A DNA stretch of 64,000 nt from Nakaseomyces glabratus (taxonomy: Eukaryota > Ascomycota > Saccharomycetes > Saccharomycetales > Saccharomycetaceae): contig NC_088963.1 of the NCBI RefSeq assembly GCF_010111755.1, positions 248,001-312,000 on the forward strand, read 5' to 3'. The notes under the pieces are model-generated. The model searched no databases and had not been told where the DNA came from. It saw only the letters and a list, made by a program, of their open reading frames with translations. A program made the translations under genes and the position numbers. Positions 10,601 to 19,531 of this stretch are shown here, one piece after another. Within the stretch, counting starts at the first letter, position 1. Every line of letters begins with the position of its first letter.

Positions 10601-12091
10601 CGAACACTTGGTGTAACAAATTTTGAACTGAAGTCGGAGCTGTTGAAAAAACTTCGAGATGATATTCGTATAGCACCAAATGGTGTTATTTATGCTAAAG
10701 AGCACTTGAGGAAGTCAACATTATCCAAAATGCTTTCTGAAATACTGGAGATAAGATTTATGATTAAGAAGACGATTTCAGATCTTGGTTCTGATCATCA
10801 AGCGCTCAAGAAATTGCTAGAATCCAAACAGCTGGCTTTGAAACTTTTGGCTAATGTTACCTATGGTTATACTTCTGCCTCATTTTCAGGTAGAATGCCA
10901 TGCTCGGATTTGGCCGATAGCATTGTTCAAACTGGTAGAGAAACATTAGAAAAGGCTGTCAAAATGATTGAAAGTACTGCATCCTGGGGTGCCAAAGTTG
11001 TGTATGGGGATACAGATAGTTTGTTCGTCTACTTACCAGGGAAAACGAAAGAAGACGCATTCAGAATTGGCGCTGAAATTTCCAATAGTATTACAGCATC
11101 TAACCCAAAACCAATAACATTAAAATTTGAAAAGGTCTACTTTCCTTGTATTCTTTTGAGTAAAAAGAGGTATGTTGGATATTCCTATTTGTCGAGTTCC
11201 CAACTTAACCCCCATTTTGATGCAAAAGGTATTGAGACGGTTAGAAGAGACGGAACACCAGCTCAACAGAAAGTGGTAGAAAATGCCTTACGGATTTTGT
11301 TCGAGACAAAGGATTTGAGTAAGGTAAAAAATTATGTAGTTGACACTTTCACCAAGATACGGAGTGGAAATATTTCTATTCAGGATTTCTGTTTTGCTAA
11401 AGAAATCAAACTTGGGCATTATAAAAGTGAGAGCACAATGCCTCCTGGTGCAGTAGTGGCAAAGAGGCTTAAGAAACAAGACAGTAGAGCTGAACCCCAG
11501 TACAAAGAAAGACTCTCGTATCTAGTAGTGAAAGGTAAATCTGGACAGATATTAAGAGAAAGATGTGTATCAGTATCAGAATATTTTTCAAATGACCATT
11601 TTGCCCTCGATTCGGAATACTATATAACAAAAACGCTGATTCCCCCACTCGATCGGTTGTTTAATATAGTTGGTATAAGTGTATCCGATTGGAATCAAGA
11701 GGGGCCTATGTTTGTTGAGGGTTCCATTAAACCATATACTGGCGCAGACAATATCCCCACTTCGACTAGATGTAAAGCCTGTGAACAAAACACAGTTTCT
11801 GGTGATAGCTATCTTTGTGACAATTGTGTTTCTAATGAGAAAATGGCTGCATCAAAGCTTATTATTAAGATTCAAGCCAGCGCTAGTAAGTTAAAGGTAC
11901 TAAATGATATATGCAGAATATGCAGTAGACAATATACAGGAGACATGGGGCTACTGAGCTCCAATAATGCATTGAAGTGTGTATCTTATGATTGTCCTAA
12001 TTATTATTCCAAGCTTAAAGCTCAGAGATTAATGCAATCTAAGCACTATTATTCTTGGAATGAGCTGTTGCACAATATGGATCATTGGTAA
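7643..12091 (+). CDS. REV3: Rev3, catalytic subunit of DNA polymerase zeta
   Basis: B-family polymerase that extends mispaired or damaged primers in translesion synthesis with Rev7, Pol31 and Pol32. Its 1482 aa compares with 1504 in S. cerevisiae. An N-terminal domain (GHQLLCHVHGIFPYFFVKYDG) is followed by a low-conservation acidic middle (about 290-560) and an inactive exonuclease-like region. The palm motif A DFQSLYPS starts at D956; motif B is in KLLANVTYGYTSASFSGR; motif C YGDTDS spans 1121-1126, with catalytic D1123 and D1125. The C-terminus has both cysteine clusters: CysA from C1377 (CKAC...CDNC, zinc) and CysB from C1424 (CRIC...C...C, the [4Fe-4S] site that binds Pol31). Two adjacent Met codons make the start certain to within one codon. 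Confidence 0.97.
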   Translation: MMISGEETDSIQDGANEVEFDSFDLQLNNYDHYMAYPTSLDRTHGSSLPLKKFHKVPVIRIFGCLRTGHQLLCHVHGIFPYFFVKYDGKEDDTSIIINEKCAKLHQLLEQILRDKMKSKGSRNDKQDETNLNELVYIANVSVVKGVPFYGYHVGWTPFYKISLLNPSLSEQVCNIIREQNVLQNGQNEVYESQFPYLLKFTADFNLFACSWINFKKVYFRAPVLNEMLNMDEIMMTKELRVLLDRFHSKDTVLKKTMFPRIGNGLLEIDVIPQFIKNIDQIKIRNIHHDLSEKKESVNYLDDGPYVSSTKNMLKDVEIQRKLYSLEEYKKAADISRNENDMIWNSSHQFEMFLRKALSSVKVSDKDSNFLSGHFNANDFLKTPFEMIDELWPTKFESSIDLNDENERHDKNDQLLDVGEDFDKAEERDEDILGEPNEDDYIEKEMHSQDNGQFINVSTSVISTTQSLDKLLTQSIVKNQRKLKIGNVLSDLGNVATNYHNYFPSNIKKYYRYKQCNISYSSMNEDLQDNGLPINDYMGPFFSDPCDLHKKDYQYAGKQFDITSTHLMKRYPLDFKEDLVRLTKQRLDNDVLFASWKYLKMPPSFNDVAESVTRKERARHSISQIKKPTATKSLGNTSSIKRSESIHDNLTHFSLEIHVNTRGDLLPDPRKDEVSVIFWKVDSDTFPFSIDLQLEGIMYTNKLERENLIETLESISGGVPIMEYEDEFSMFDALTDLILLFDPDLLSGYEIHNSSWGYIFERSLSVHKFNIANEISRVNMGAQFKLRDSWGFKKSSGISITGRYVLNIWRLLRKEIAVTQYSFENMVHLLLKIRLPKYSCSHLTSLWSNFKTGNELKTFLNYYLTRVRLNIGILKKISFTLNVMEEARLIGIDFQSVYNRGSQYKVESFLIRICKSENYILLSPSKVAVQKQKPLECVPLVMEPESAFYKSPLLVLDFQSLYPSIMSGYNYCYSTMMGRVRELDGTKRTLGVTNFELKSELLKKLRDDIRIAPNGVIYAKEHLRKSTLSKMLSEILEIRFMIKKTISDLGSDHQALKKLLESKQLALKLLANVTYGYTSASFSGRMPCSDLADSIVQTGRETLEKAVKMIESTASWGAKVVYGDTDSLFVYLPGKTKEDAFRIGAEISNSITASNPKPITLKFEKVYFPCILLSKKRYVGYSYLSSSQLNPHFDAKGIETVRRDGTPAQQKVVENALRILFETKDLSKVKNYVVDTFTKIRSGNISIQDFCFAKEIKLGHYKSESTMPPGAVVAKRLKKQDSRAEPQYKERLSYLVVKGKSGQILRERCVSVSEYFSNDHFALDSEYYITKTLIPPLDRLFNIVGISVSDWNQEGPMFVEGSIKPYTGADNIPTSTRCKACEQNTVSGDSYLCDNCVSNEKMAASKLIIKIQASASKLKVLNDICRICSRQYTGDMGLLSSNNALKCVSYDCPNYYSKLKAQRLMQSKHYYSWNELLHNMDHW

Positions 12092-12199
12092 AAACTTCAT
12101 GGATGATTGGAACCGGTTTGGTAGTAAATGCTAATTAGTAAATAATATTAAACAAGAATTTTGCTTTCGAAAACAATTCATCCACCAAATAAACTTATA

Positions 12200-13069
12200 T
12201 TATGAAATGGTTTCGTAAGCTGATTGTTTATTCTTATCTTTTTTCTGAGCTCCCGATATCAAATTTGTGTATTCTTCTTGTATTACTTCCTCTGGTTCAA
12301 AACTCTTTGAATTGTAGTTGTTTACATCATCTGAATGTAATTTTATAACGTTGTCTACGCAAAAATATTGAAAACAATTCAATATTATGGGGAACACAAA
12401 CATAACCAAAGTGACTTGTAAATCGGGCCATCTATCTGACCAGGATAAAATTAAATTAGCAAACCAGTATGCTAAATCTTCAAAATAGTTGAGTACTAAA
12501 TATACACAGATTTTCATAACTATCAAACTACTGGTAAAAATACCTAGCTGTTTGAAAAATGCAGTTATTAATGGCTGTTCTGACTCTTGTGATTCTATAT
12601 CATTCTCCTCTTCGGCAAAATAGTTCCCTGATTCAACGTTTTTGATGTTGAGATATTGCAGAATATAAGTGATACAATTAATCGCCAACCAGAGAATTGG
12701 TATCCCCACGGTAGTATCCAGTAATAGATTTAAGAAATACCAGTCACACTGTTCATCTGAACCATCATCTTCTCTGGTAGAAGACACGCTCTCTATGAGA
12801 TTCCCTATTATACTGATAAATAAATATGCTTTTTTTTCATGATGTCTCTTTAAAACACTTATGCCAACATTAATAAAATGTATACCCAAGGCACCGATGA
12901 TTTGCTTGCCAATATCGAACAGCCATATCTCCATCTTTCTCCTCGGGTGCTCGTGATTTCTCTTAAATAGCAACAAAGCTAGTGCAGAAATCCCCATTAA
13001 GCACTGAACTAGCAAAGATGCAGGCCCCAACAACTGGCAGTTATCCATTCCTGGTTTGATCGGTCCCAT
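12200..13069 (-). CDS. STIMATE/YPL162C-like multipass membrane protein
   Basis: A 289-aa protein with several hydrophobic spans. The opening DNCQLLGPASLLVQCLMG, then RRKMEIWLFDIGKQIIGALGIHFINVG, are signature segments of the STIMATE (TMEM110) family, whose S. cerevisiae member is the vacuolar membrane protein YPL162C. About five or six helices are visible, with an acidic hydrophilic loop (NVESGNYFAEEENDIESQESEQ) near the middle and a polar C-tail. The metazoan family member acts at ER-plasma membrane contacts; the yeast function is not established. The position next to BEM4 matches S. cerevisiae, but on its other side REV3 replaces SVS1. Met8 (13048) is a possible alternative start. Confidence 0.85.
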   Translation of the reverse strand: MGPIKPGMDNCQLLGPASLLVQCLMGISALALLLFKRNHEHPRRKMEIWLFDIGKQIIGALGIHFINVGISVLKRHHEKKAYLFISIIGNLIESVSSTREDDGSDEQCDWYFLNLLLDTTVGIPILWLAINCITYILQYLNIKNVESGNYFAEEENDIESQESEQPLITAFFKQLGIFTSSLIVMKICVYLVLNYFEDLAYWFANLILSWSDRWPDLQVTLVMFVFPIILNCFQYFCVDNVIKLHSDDVNNYNSKSFEPEEVIQEEYTNLISGAQKKDKNKQSAYETIS

Positions 13070-13455
13070 TTCTTGGTTTGACTAATCGTATATTCGCTTT
13101 AAAATGGCAGGAGCCTTCATGGAATCCAATATAAAACTAACCTTAGAACACGCACCTATTCTAAACAGTTGATATTCGAGCTTAAGTCAATATGTAGCCT
13201 TCTTGGCCCTCACTGATATCAAGTTTATTACACTCAACAATTCCGATAATCACCCAATTTGAAAGTCAACGCCTGATTTGATTTTTTTCGCCCTTTAAAT
13301 ATTACCGATGAGATGAGCTCAAAAGCCGTGATAGGATAACAGTATTCACCAATATTTTAAATCTCATGCAGGATTGTAATAGAGTTTTCTATAATAATTG
13401 GGTCATTAAATTATATTACATCAAAGATATTTATTAATAATTATTGCATTCTAGT
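13070..13455. other. Spacer YPL162C-like/BEM4
   Basis: A 386-bp AT-rich gap holding the promoter of the membrane-protein gene and the BEM4 3' end. I see no gene or strong motif in it. Confidence 0.5.
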
Positions 13456-15270
13456 TTAGAAAAACTGCTTACAAATCGCTAGTAATCTATCGTCATCTGT
13501 AGTACGTACAGACTTTTTAGCATCAATGATTAATCCAGCTACAAATTTCCCGTTATTCATTGCACTTTCACTGCCTCTAACATTCTTATCTCTCAAATCT
13601 AAGATTTGGGACAAGAGGAATACCAATTGATCCTCATATTGATAGAGTAGGAAATCCTGTATTTCAGTGGGTTTATCAATGGTATTTCTCAAGTAAACAC
13701 CAAGAGTCTTTGCAACTTGAAATAGAAGATAAACGTTAGCGGATTCTGATGTGTTATTTTCTTTAGCTACTTGATCGAAATGGAATAAGCATTCCCATAA
13801 TCTATCTGTAATGTCCTTTTTGATTGGATTTTTAACAAGCAGCAGCTTGTCCAATGCCAAAGATGCAGAAATGGATCCATTTTTGCATATTAGTTTCACG
13901 AATCCTTCTGAGATATTACCCTGGAAAATAAATTCTATTTTAGAACTAGGTATAACTGTTAGTAACTTGTTCAGCAAACCGTTTACCAAAGGAATTAATC
14001 CTTGAAAGTATTGTGCTTGCTCGTTACTATATGTTAGAAGATTAGCAATGCCTTGTAAACTGTCATTAGGGAGTAATAGGGTATTACTTAAGTTTAAAAC
14101 CTTTTTGAGAAGATCCAAAACACCTTGGAATTGTACTGGGTCAGAAAGCTTTTTTGAGTAGCAAATAATGTCCGGTATTGATAACGTTTGTTCTAGTTCC
14201 TTTGATTCCTCAGTTGATCTGATAGCGTTTGTAATATTGATAAAAATAGCACCGATTGTGTACGGCGAAGGATTCTCATTTCTTAGATGATTTAAACACA
14301 TATTCATCTCCGAGTGAGTAGTATTTGATTTATCAGAGGCGATATACCCTGATGTCGTGACCAGGCGTCTCATGATGATCAATTTATTATGAAACTTTAG
14401 TTCTTCCAAGTTGTCTATTGTCTGTAGAATGTTTTTTTGGATTATATCTTTAGTCTCCTGTTGTTTGTCAAAGTTAAATGTACCATCGATACTAAAAACA
14501 ATCTCAGCTATATTTGTTAATGTTGCCAAAAGCTCGATTAGTGGCTCTTCATCATCGCCATCATCAATTTCTACAGAAGCCGATGTGATGTAGGTGGACA
14601 ATTGATAATAAAGAGTACTCACAATCTTCATTTCATCTAATGTAGCGCCCTTTTTGTCGAATTCTAGGATAGCATCAATAAGTTCAGCAATAAACAATGC
14701 CATTTGTACTTCGTTTTCAGATGTCAAATTAATGCTATCCAACCTCAAATAGCTGGTAGGACATAGAAAAGCTGCATAATGGGTGACATAATTCCGGTTA
14801 TCAACTATCAAATTCTTAACCATAGCTGCTAGTCTCATTTGTAGTGTTATGATAACATCAGGATCATTTTGCTGAAGATTTAAGGCTAGTACCTTAGCAA
14901 AATAGGTTTCAATTATAGGATTCGCCAAGAATCTATTTTTATCGAAGAATATGTTCCTATTATCATCGTTATCTGCAAAACTATTCGCGAGTACTCGTAC
15001 TATCTCTGAGATTATCAATAATATATTTTTATTCGACTGGGTATCAACAGTGAACTCCTGCTCTAAAAGAAATGCCAATGATTCAGTTAGCGAGTCGAGC
15101 AATCCCGACCGACCAATTATTGTTCTATTGCTTTCTATTCTAGCACCCTGTGAGCATTTCTCTAAAGCACTCGTGTATACTTGGACATTAGATTCATCGA
15201 TGTTTGCCACTTTCAATTGTTCAATATCTAGTAGAGGCTTCAACTCAAATAACAGCGTCTCATAATCCAT
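13456..15270 (-). CDS. BEM4: Bem4-like Rho-GTPase interacting armadillo protein
   Basis: A 604-aa all-helical protein beginning MDYETLLFELKPLLD, with successive leucine-rich helical repeats and no enzymatic motif, as expected for the SmgGDS/armadillo-like Bem4 family (S. cerevisiae Bem4, 633 aa). Bem4 binds Rho-type GTPases (Cdc42, Rho1) and MAPK-pathway components in polarity and filamentous signalling. The call rests on the N-terminus, the fold character and the conserved neighbourhood beside the YPL162C-like gene and PET20. The CDC60 gene that separates BEM4 and PET20 in S. cerevisiae is absent here. Confidence 0.88.
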   Translation of the reverse strand: MDYETLLFELKPLLDIEQLKVANIDESNVQVYTSALEKCSQGARIESNRTIIGRSGLLDSLTESLAFLLEQEFTVDTQSNKNILLIISEIVRVLANSFADNDDNRNIFFDKNRFLANPIIETYFAKVLALNLQQNDPDVIITLQMRLAAMVKNLIVDNRNYVTHYAAFLCPTSYLRLDSINLTSENEVQMALFIAELIDAILEFDKKGATLDEMKIVSTLYYQLSTYITSASVEIDDGDDEEPLIELLATLTNIAEIVFSIDGTFNFDKQQETKDIIQKNILQTIDNLEELKFHNKLIIMRRLVTTSGYIASDKSNTTHSEMNMCLNHLRNENPSPYTIGAIFINITNAIRSTEESKELEQTLSIPDIICYSKKLSDPVQFQGVLDLLKKVLNLSNTLLLPNDSLQGIANLLTYSNEQAQYFQGLIPLVNGLLNKLLTVIPSSKIEFIFQGNISEGFVKLICKNGSISASLALDKLLLVKNPIKKDITDRLWECLFHFDQVAKENNTSESANVYLLFQVAKTLGVYLRNTIDKPTEIQDFLLYQYEDQLVFLLSQILDLRDKNVRGSESAMNNGKFVAGLIIDAKKSVRTTDDDRLLAICKQFF

Positions 15271-15821
15271 GGTTTTTTCTTGTAAAGTAGTAAACTGGGT
15301 GCTCTCTTGAATTGGATTGAATATATCGATAATAATGGTTTAACAATAAATTCTCTTTATCGAACAATGATTCGAGTGTAAATATGAATCCAATATTTAA
15401 GTTTTTTGATACTTCTATACTGCGATGAATGGCTTCTGTATTCACCTAAACATTAAAAGTCGTCATGCTCGAATAAATAAATAGATCAATCTGATACTCA
15501 ATGTAGGGAATATAAAAAATACTTAAGCCTTCTATGCTATAAATAAGAAATGTCAAAAAGTAAAAAGTTGTATATTGTGAATAAGGTCTTTGTAAGAATA
15601 GATGAGATATGAATAATTAAATGAACTAAAGAATGCAAATGAAAAAAATGAATTTTGAAGTGAAGTAATAAAATGGCACAGAAAATCATCATAGTGTATA
15701 ATTTGTGATTTATAGTCCTCTGTGGTTATAGTCTGTGTTTATGGTATTCTCTACCACCATTGGAATGTGTCTGTGGTGTGTGTGTGTATGACAAAAAAAT
15801 AATAATTAACGTTCTTTGTGC
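15271..15821. other. Spacer BEM4/PET20 where CDC60 would lie
   Basis: A 551-bp AT-rich gap with a short TG-repeat (about 15768-15788). No ORF or remnant of the leucyl-tRNA synthetase gene CDC60, which sits here in S. cerevisiae, is visible. It holds the BEM4 promoter and PET20 3' end. Confidence 0.5.
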
Positions 15822-16625
15822 TCAGTTTTGTTCTTTGAGCTTCTTCAAGTGCTTCAGCACTGTCACACCGGGCCTTTTTCTGCCACCTTTGCCGTTTCTA
15901 TTAAGTATGCTTTGCACTTTGTCGAAGAACGCTTTCTTTTGGAAATTCCCTTGCTCATCAAAATCATTCGCATTTTCTCCAGTGGCACCGTTCAGTTTCC
16001 TACTATTTACTACCGGTGGCGTGAATGGTTTTAAGTCCTTTATCACATCACCGGGCACATTATCCCACTCGGCATACATCTCACTACCTGTAGCGGACGA
16101 CACCCAGGGGCTCATGGCTTCCTGAAACTCTTCTAACTTCATGGCAAACTCATACAGAGTCTTGCCCTCCTGGCTGTTTTTGGGCTCGACGTCGAAAAAC
16201 AGCGGCCTATAACCAGAGTACAACACCTCCGTGCTCATGTTCTTCAGCTTTGTATCAGATATCTGCTCCACACGGGGCAAAGTAGAGTAATCATACACTT
16301 TCTTCTTCGTCTGAGCCTTCTCGGACTTCAGATCCCTCACAGCGCCCCCAGCCTCCTGAGCAGCACTCGTCACACCACTGTTGTACTGCTTCTTGTCGCT
16401 GATCCCCAATCCAAGCTTCCGAACACTCCGCTTCTTCTTTCCCAACTGACCCTTCTGCAACAACGACTGACTGCTGGGAAACGAGAATGACGACTGGTAC
16501 CGAACCTGCCCAGCGCTCCGCAATCTAACAAACATCGTACGTATCATCGCCTGCTTAACAACTCTATAGACTCTTGCTGTCCTAGCCGCTCCCCCCCAGG
16601 TACAAAGAACCAAAGAGACACTCAT
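15822..16625 (-). CDS. PET20: Pet20/Sue1-family mitochondrial protein
   Basis: A 267-aa protein with an Arg-rich, acid-free N-terminus typical of a mitochondrial presequence (several Arg and hydrophobic residues in the first 45), then a basic linker and the family core STEVLYSGYRPLFFD, followed by an acidic-to-basic tail ending KHLKKLKEQN. S. cerevisiae Pet20 (253 aa) is needed for respiratory growth and mtDNA stability; paralogue Sue1 is needed for degradation of unstable cytochrome c. The slot between BEM4 and AIM44 favours Pet20 over Sue1. Downstream Met codons at about residues 27 and 31 are alternative starts. Reb1- and Cbf1-type sites lie in its promoter. Confidence 0.88.
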   Translation of the reverse strand: MSVSLVLCTWGGAARTARVYRVVKQAMIRTMFVRLRSAGQVRYQSSFSFPSSQSLLQKGQLGKKKRSVRKLGLGISDKKQYNSGVTSAAQEAGGAVRDLKSEKAQTKKKVYDYSTLPRVEQISDTKLKNMSTEVLYSGYRPLFFDVEPKNSQEGKTLYEFAMKLEEFQEAMSPWVSSATGSEMYAEWDNVPGDVIKDLKPFTPPVVNSRKLNGATGENANDFDEQGNFQKKAFFDKVQSILNRNGKGGRKRPGVTVLKHLKKLKEQN

Positions 16626-16997
16626 CCTCTTATATACTCGTCAAAGAGCCAAAGTTCCCGGGAACTTCACTTTCATTGCTTTTTTCCCACCCAGCTGGAT
16701 CGTTTCTTTTTTTTTCGCCACTCCTGTACGGAAGATTCTGTGCAGGATCAACCCACAATCCCTCGGGTAACCTTTAGCATTCGCTGTGGAAGCGAGTTTT
16801 CTAGAAGAGAGATATAGGAATAGTCACGTGATACAATGATGTATTGGACTGTAGTAATAGTATCTTGTATTGTACTGTGCTGTATTGTGCTGTACTGGTA
16901 TTGAGAACTGCCAAATATACTATAAATGATGCCAGTGTGATATTGTATTTCTAGATATAATACCCTATGTTCTATATATGTCGTTAGTCTATGGAGA
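16626..16997 (-). promoter_or_regulatory. PET20 promoter with Reb1 and Cbf1-type sites
   Basis: The 372-bp gap upstream of PET20 contains CGGGTAA (16764-16770, Reb1-type) and the palindromic E-box TCACGTGA (16824-16831, Cbf1-type). A stretch of repeated TGTACTG/TGTATTG-like words follows (about 16840-16900), then the AIM44 3' end. Cbf1 control of respiratory genes is known in yeasts; its action here is inferred. Confidence 0.5.
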
Positions 16998-19034
16998 TCA
17001 TGTTATCTTCATGCCGATGGGCAGGGTCAATGAACGCTTCACGGGTAGGTACAAGAGCGCGCTGGAGCTTGCCATGGAGTTCTGCCTGGTAAATGGAGAC
17101 TGCACCACGAAGCTCATGGTGCTGTTGTGTCCCTTCAATGGAGGCAGGACGACTTCGTCGTCCTCCTCCGAGGCCGAGGAATCGTCCTCATCGTCAAATA
17201 AGTTGGTGCCTTCCGATCCCTCACTGTCGTATTCTGTCAGAACAGAGGCAATAGGGTCCTTGAGACTGGCAGTGCTCTGGTGAGTTAGCGCTGGTTCGTT
17301 AGTTGCACTGTGCTCACCCTGGGCCATCTCTAGTCTCATCTTGATGCGTCTTGAGATCACTGTGCTCAAGTAGTGCTTGTACAAGGTCTTGATATCGTCC
17401 ACGTTGGCGCCATATCTAAAGTTTTCCGGAGCGTAGGACTTTGGTCCCGCCAAAGTCCTTGGAGCAGCCTCCACAGGCTCAGTTTCGACGTAGTAATCGC
17501 TCGTAGACTCTTCACTCTCTTCTTCCTCTTCTTTAATCTCCTCCTTGATGGAGAATCTGCTCATCGAAAGTGGAATCACTTTGTTCTTCACCACAATGGA
17601 TGGCTGTCTTGCAATGGACGATAGACCAACGGAACCACTGGAGCGTACCAATCTCCCTTTGGACTTGATACTGCTGTTCCTTGAAGAGATCCTGGAGTTC
17701 TCCACAGTATCGTACTCGATCATCGAGTTGCGGTTATTTGCGGATGCCTTAGGTGTTGCCACATTAGAGGTCAAGATAGACGCAGCCCTTCTAATCGATG
17801 ATGGCGTACGTCTCAGTGATGGCGTGGTTTTCATTGTCTTGGTAGCCGCAGGCACATCCGCAGTCTTTTCCTTACTTTCCAAGATATCATGCAGATTATT
17901 ATTGATTTCTGGAACCGTTTCCGATACCAATGCTGGTTGTAATGACTTGAGAGACATAGACTTGTGCAACTTGTTGTTAAAGCCGTGTGTCCTCTTTTGA
18001 TGCAATGTATGTGGTGCAATAGAGCTAGACTCCTGTCTGAGCTTTTTTTCATGCCTTACTTTAGGCAGTTTCGATATCTCCAATCCACTGCGTATACTAT
18101 TGGAGCGTGAAAATGACTTGGAATTCTTCTTGAATCTGAACAACTTACGTCTCATCACCAGTCTCAGTTTGTTACAGTTTTTTCTAATCTTTATTCCTAA
18201 CTTTGTGAAATACTGTAACAGTCCACCTTTGCAACGTACTGCATTAGACCTTTTCAAGGAAGACCTCGATGATCTTACTGAACTCGATGCTGTAGAAGTC
18301 TTCCTCGTAGACTCCAAAGAGGAGTTGATAAGGGAGGACATATACACATTGCTTAGAGAAGGTGAATCGTTTGTACTAATGGCAGCTCTCGAAGTAGCCC
18401 TTAGCTGATTCTTCACCACTGAGTTTTGTGGTTTATGGTTCTTATTTTCACTCTTATTAGAAACAGCGTCCTCGTAACCTGAAATGTCGGAGAAATCAAA
18501 AGATATATTATCAGCTGTTGGAATAGTCTGTTGTGCTATGGTAGTGGATATTGATTCCGCTGTCTTGCTCTTCTCCCTTGTCTGTCTTAGATTTTGATTA
18601 CTTCCCATGTGCCCGTACTCGTAAGTGCTCCGTATCCTCTGCCTCTGAGGATCCAGAGACTCCACTGTTTGCAGTTGGAACGAAGACTCTGTGTTCTCCA
18701 GTATGGGCGAGACCATGTTGTTGTGATTGTGTAGCTTTGGAGATGCGGTGGTATTGTCTGAGATGTTAGCGAACGAGTAATAGCCGTTGGAAGAGTTACC
18801 AGAGTAAGTATTCGCATTGGACGCAGAAGAAGTGTAATCAGACAACATCTGCGAGCTAACCTCTATATCTTCCTGTGGCTTGAGCGACAATGTCTCATTG
18901 ACTATTCTGTGGTTGTCGAGGGAGTGCTCATCCACCGACCCACGGACCGGCGACGGAAACGTAAAATCCATCTGCTTCCCATTGAATGACTTTGTCTTTG
19001 TCCGTGTGGGTGTTCTTATTATCATCCCACTCAT
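16998..19034 (-). CDS. AIM44: Aim44/Gps1-like bud-neck polarity scaffold
   Basis: A 678-aa, largely disordered, Ser- and basic-rich protein. The N-terminal IIRTPTRTKTKSFNGKQMDF segment is the conserved signature of Aim44 (758 aa in S. cerevisiae), a bud-neck protein that directs Cdc42 and Rho1 activity at the division site. A strongly basic cluster (KIRKNCNKLRLVMRRKLFRFKK, about residues 285-306) may bind membrane or RNA. Near the C-terminus an acidic run precedes YAPENFRYGANVDDIKTLYKHYL, the other conserved block. Met4 (19025) matches the S. cerevisiae start better than Met1. It is divergent from TGS1. Confidence 0.88.
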   Translation of the reverse strand: MSGMIIRTPTRTKTKSFNGKQMDFTFPSPVRGSVDEHSLDNHRIVNETLSLKPQEDIEVSSQMLSDYTSSASNANTYSGNSSNGYYSFANISDNTTASPKLHNHNNMVSPILENTESSFQLQTVESLDPQRQRIRSTYEYGHMGSNQNLRQTREKSKTAESISTTIAQQTIPTADNISFDFSDISGYEDAVSNKSENKNHKPQNSVVKNQLRATSRAAISTNDSPSLSNVYMSSLINSSLESTRKTSTASSSVRSSRSSLKRSNAVRCKGGLLQYFTKLGIKIRKNCNKLRLVMRRKLFRFKKNSKSFSRSNSIRSGLEISKLPKVRHEKKLRQESSSIAPHTLHQKRTHGFNNKLHKSMSLKSLQPALVSETVPEINNNLHDILESKEKTADVPAATKTMKTTPSLRRTPSSIRRAASILTSNVATPKASANNRNSMIEYDTVENSRISSRNSSIKSKGRLVRSSGSVGLSSIARQPSIVVKNKVIPLSMSRFSIKEEIKEEEEESEESTSDYYVETEPVEAAPRTLAGPKSYAPENFRYGANVDDIKTLYKHYLSTVISRRIKMRLEMAQGEHSATNEPALTHQSTASLKDPIASVLTEYDSEGSEGTNLFDDEDDSSASEEDDEVVLPPLKGHNSTMSFVVQSPFTRQNSMASSSALLYLPVKRSLTLPIGMKIT

Positions 19035-19531
19035 TATTGTATGTTACTCTAGTGTATTAGCTTGTGGTATTAGCTTGTGGTATTTGTGTATAGAGCTTTA
19101 CCGATTGGAAAATGGGGACAGGAGAAAGGGAAACGTTTCCGCCATTTTCCAAAAGGACACTTTATATATACTGGCACATCCACAAGGCATCATTTAAACA
19201 GAGATACCTTCTTACCTCGCACTTAGACCATTGCCCAACCACTCCCATCGCTTGTAAGCTTCCAGCTACTTGCTCTTTAAAATCAAAATGGCTTGGTTTA
19301 TCCAGATTTTCAACCTCTTCAAGCTGTGGTGTAGAGATGCAAAATGCGATGAGCTGAACTTTTTCAAGAAATTTTAAGGGAAAATTGGTCTTCGATCTCG
19401 TCTGTGCGGGGCTTTCTGAGCTATGGGCCTTTTGAAAGAATTCCATTGAAGTGAAAAATTTCAAACAGCCAACTAGCGATACCCACCCACAGCGTATAAA
19501 GGTTTAGCCAGCCATCTTTTATCAGTGAACA
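19035..19531 (+). promoter_or_regulatory. AIM44/TGS1 divergent promoter with PAC and RRPE
   Basis: The 497-bp gap has a perfect PAC GCGATGAGCT (19346-19355) and a perfect RRPE TGAAAAATTTC (19452-19462), 80-190 bp before the TGS1 ATG, in the usual ribosome-biogenesis spacing. A TATATATA lies near 19162 on the AIM44 side. This predicts TGS1 is in the ribosome-biogenesis regulon, which fits its nucleolar role. Confidence 0.65.

Noticed and set aside
15760..16125. 121-codon + strand ORF over PET20
   Set aside because: Antisense to conserved PET20 codons, no independent support.
16824..16831. TCACGTGA as a centromere CDEI
   Set aside because: No AT-rich CDEII and no CDEIII follow on either side; better read as a Cbf1 promoter site.
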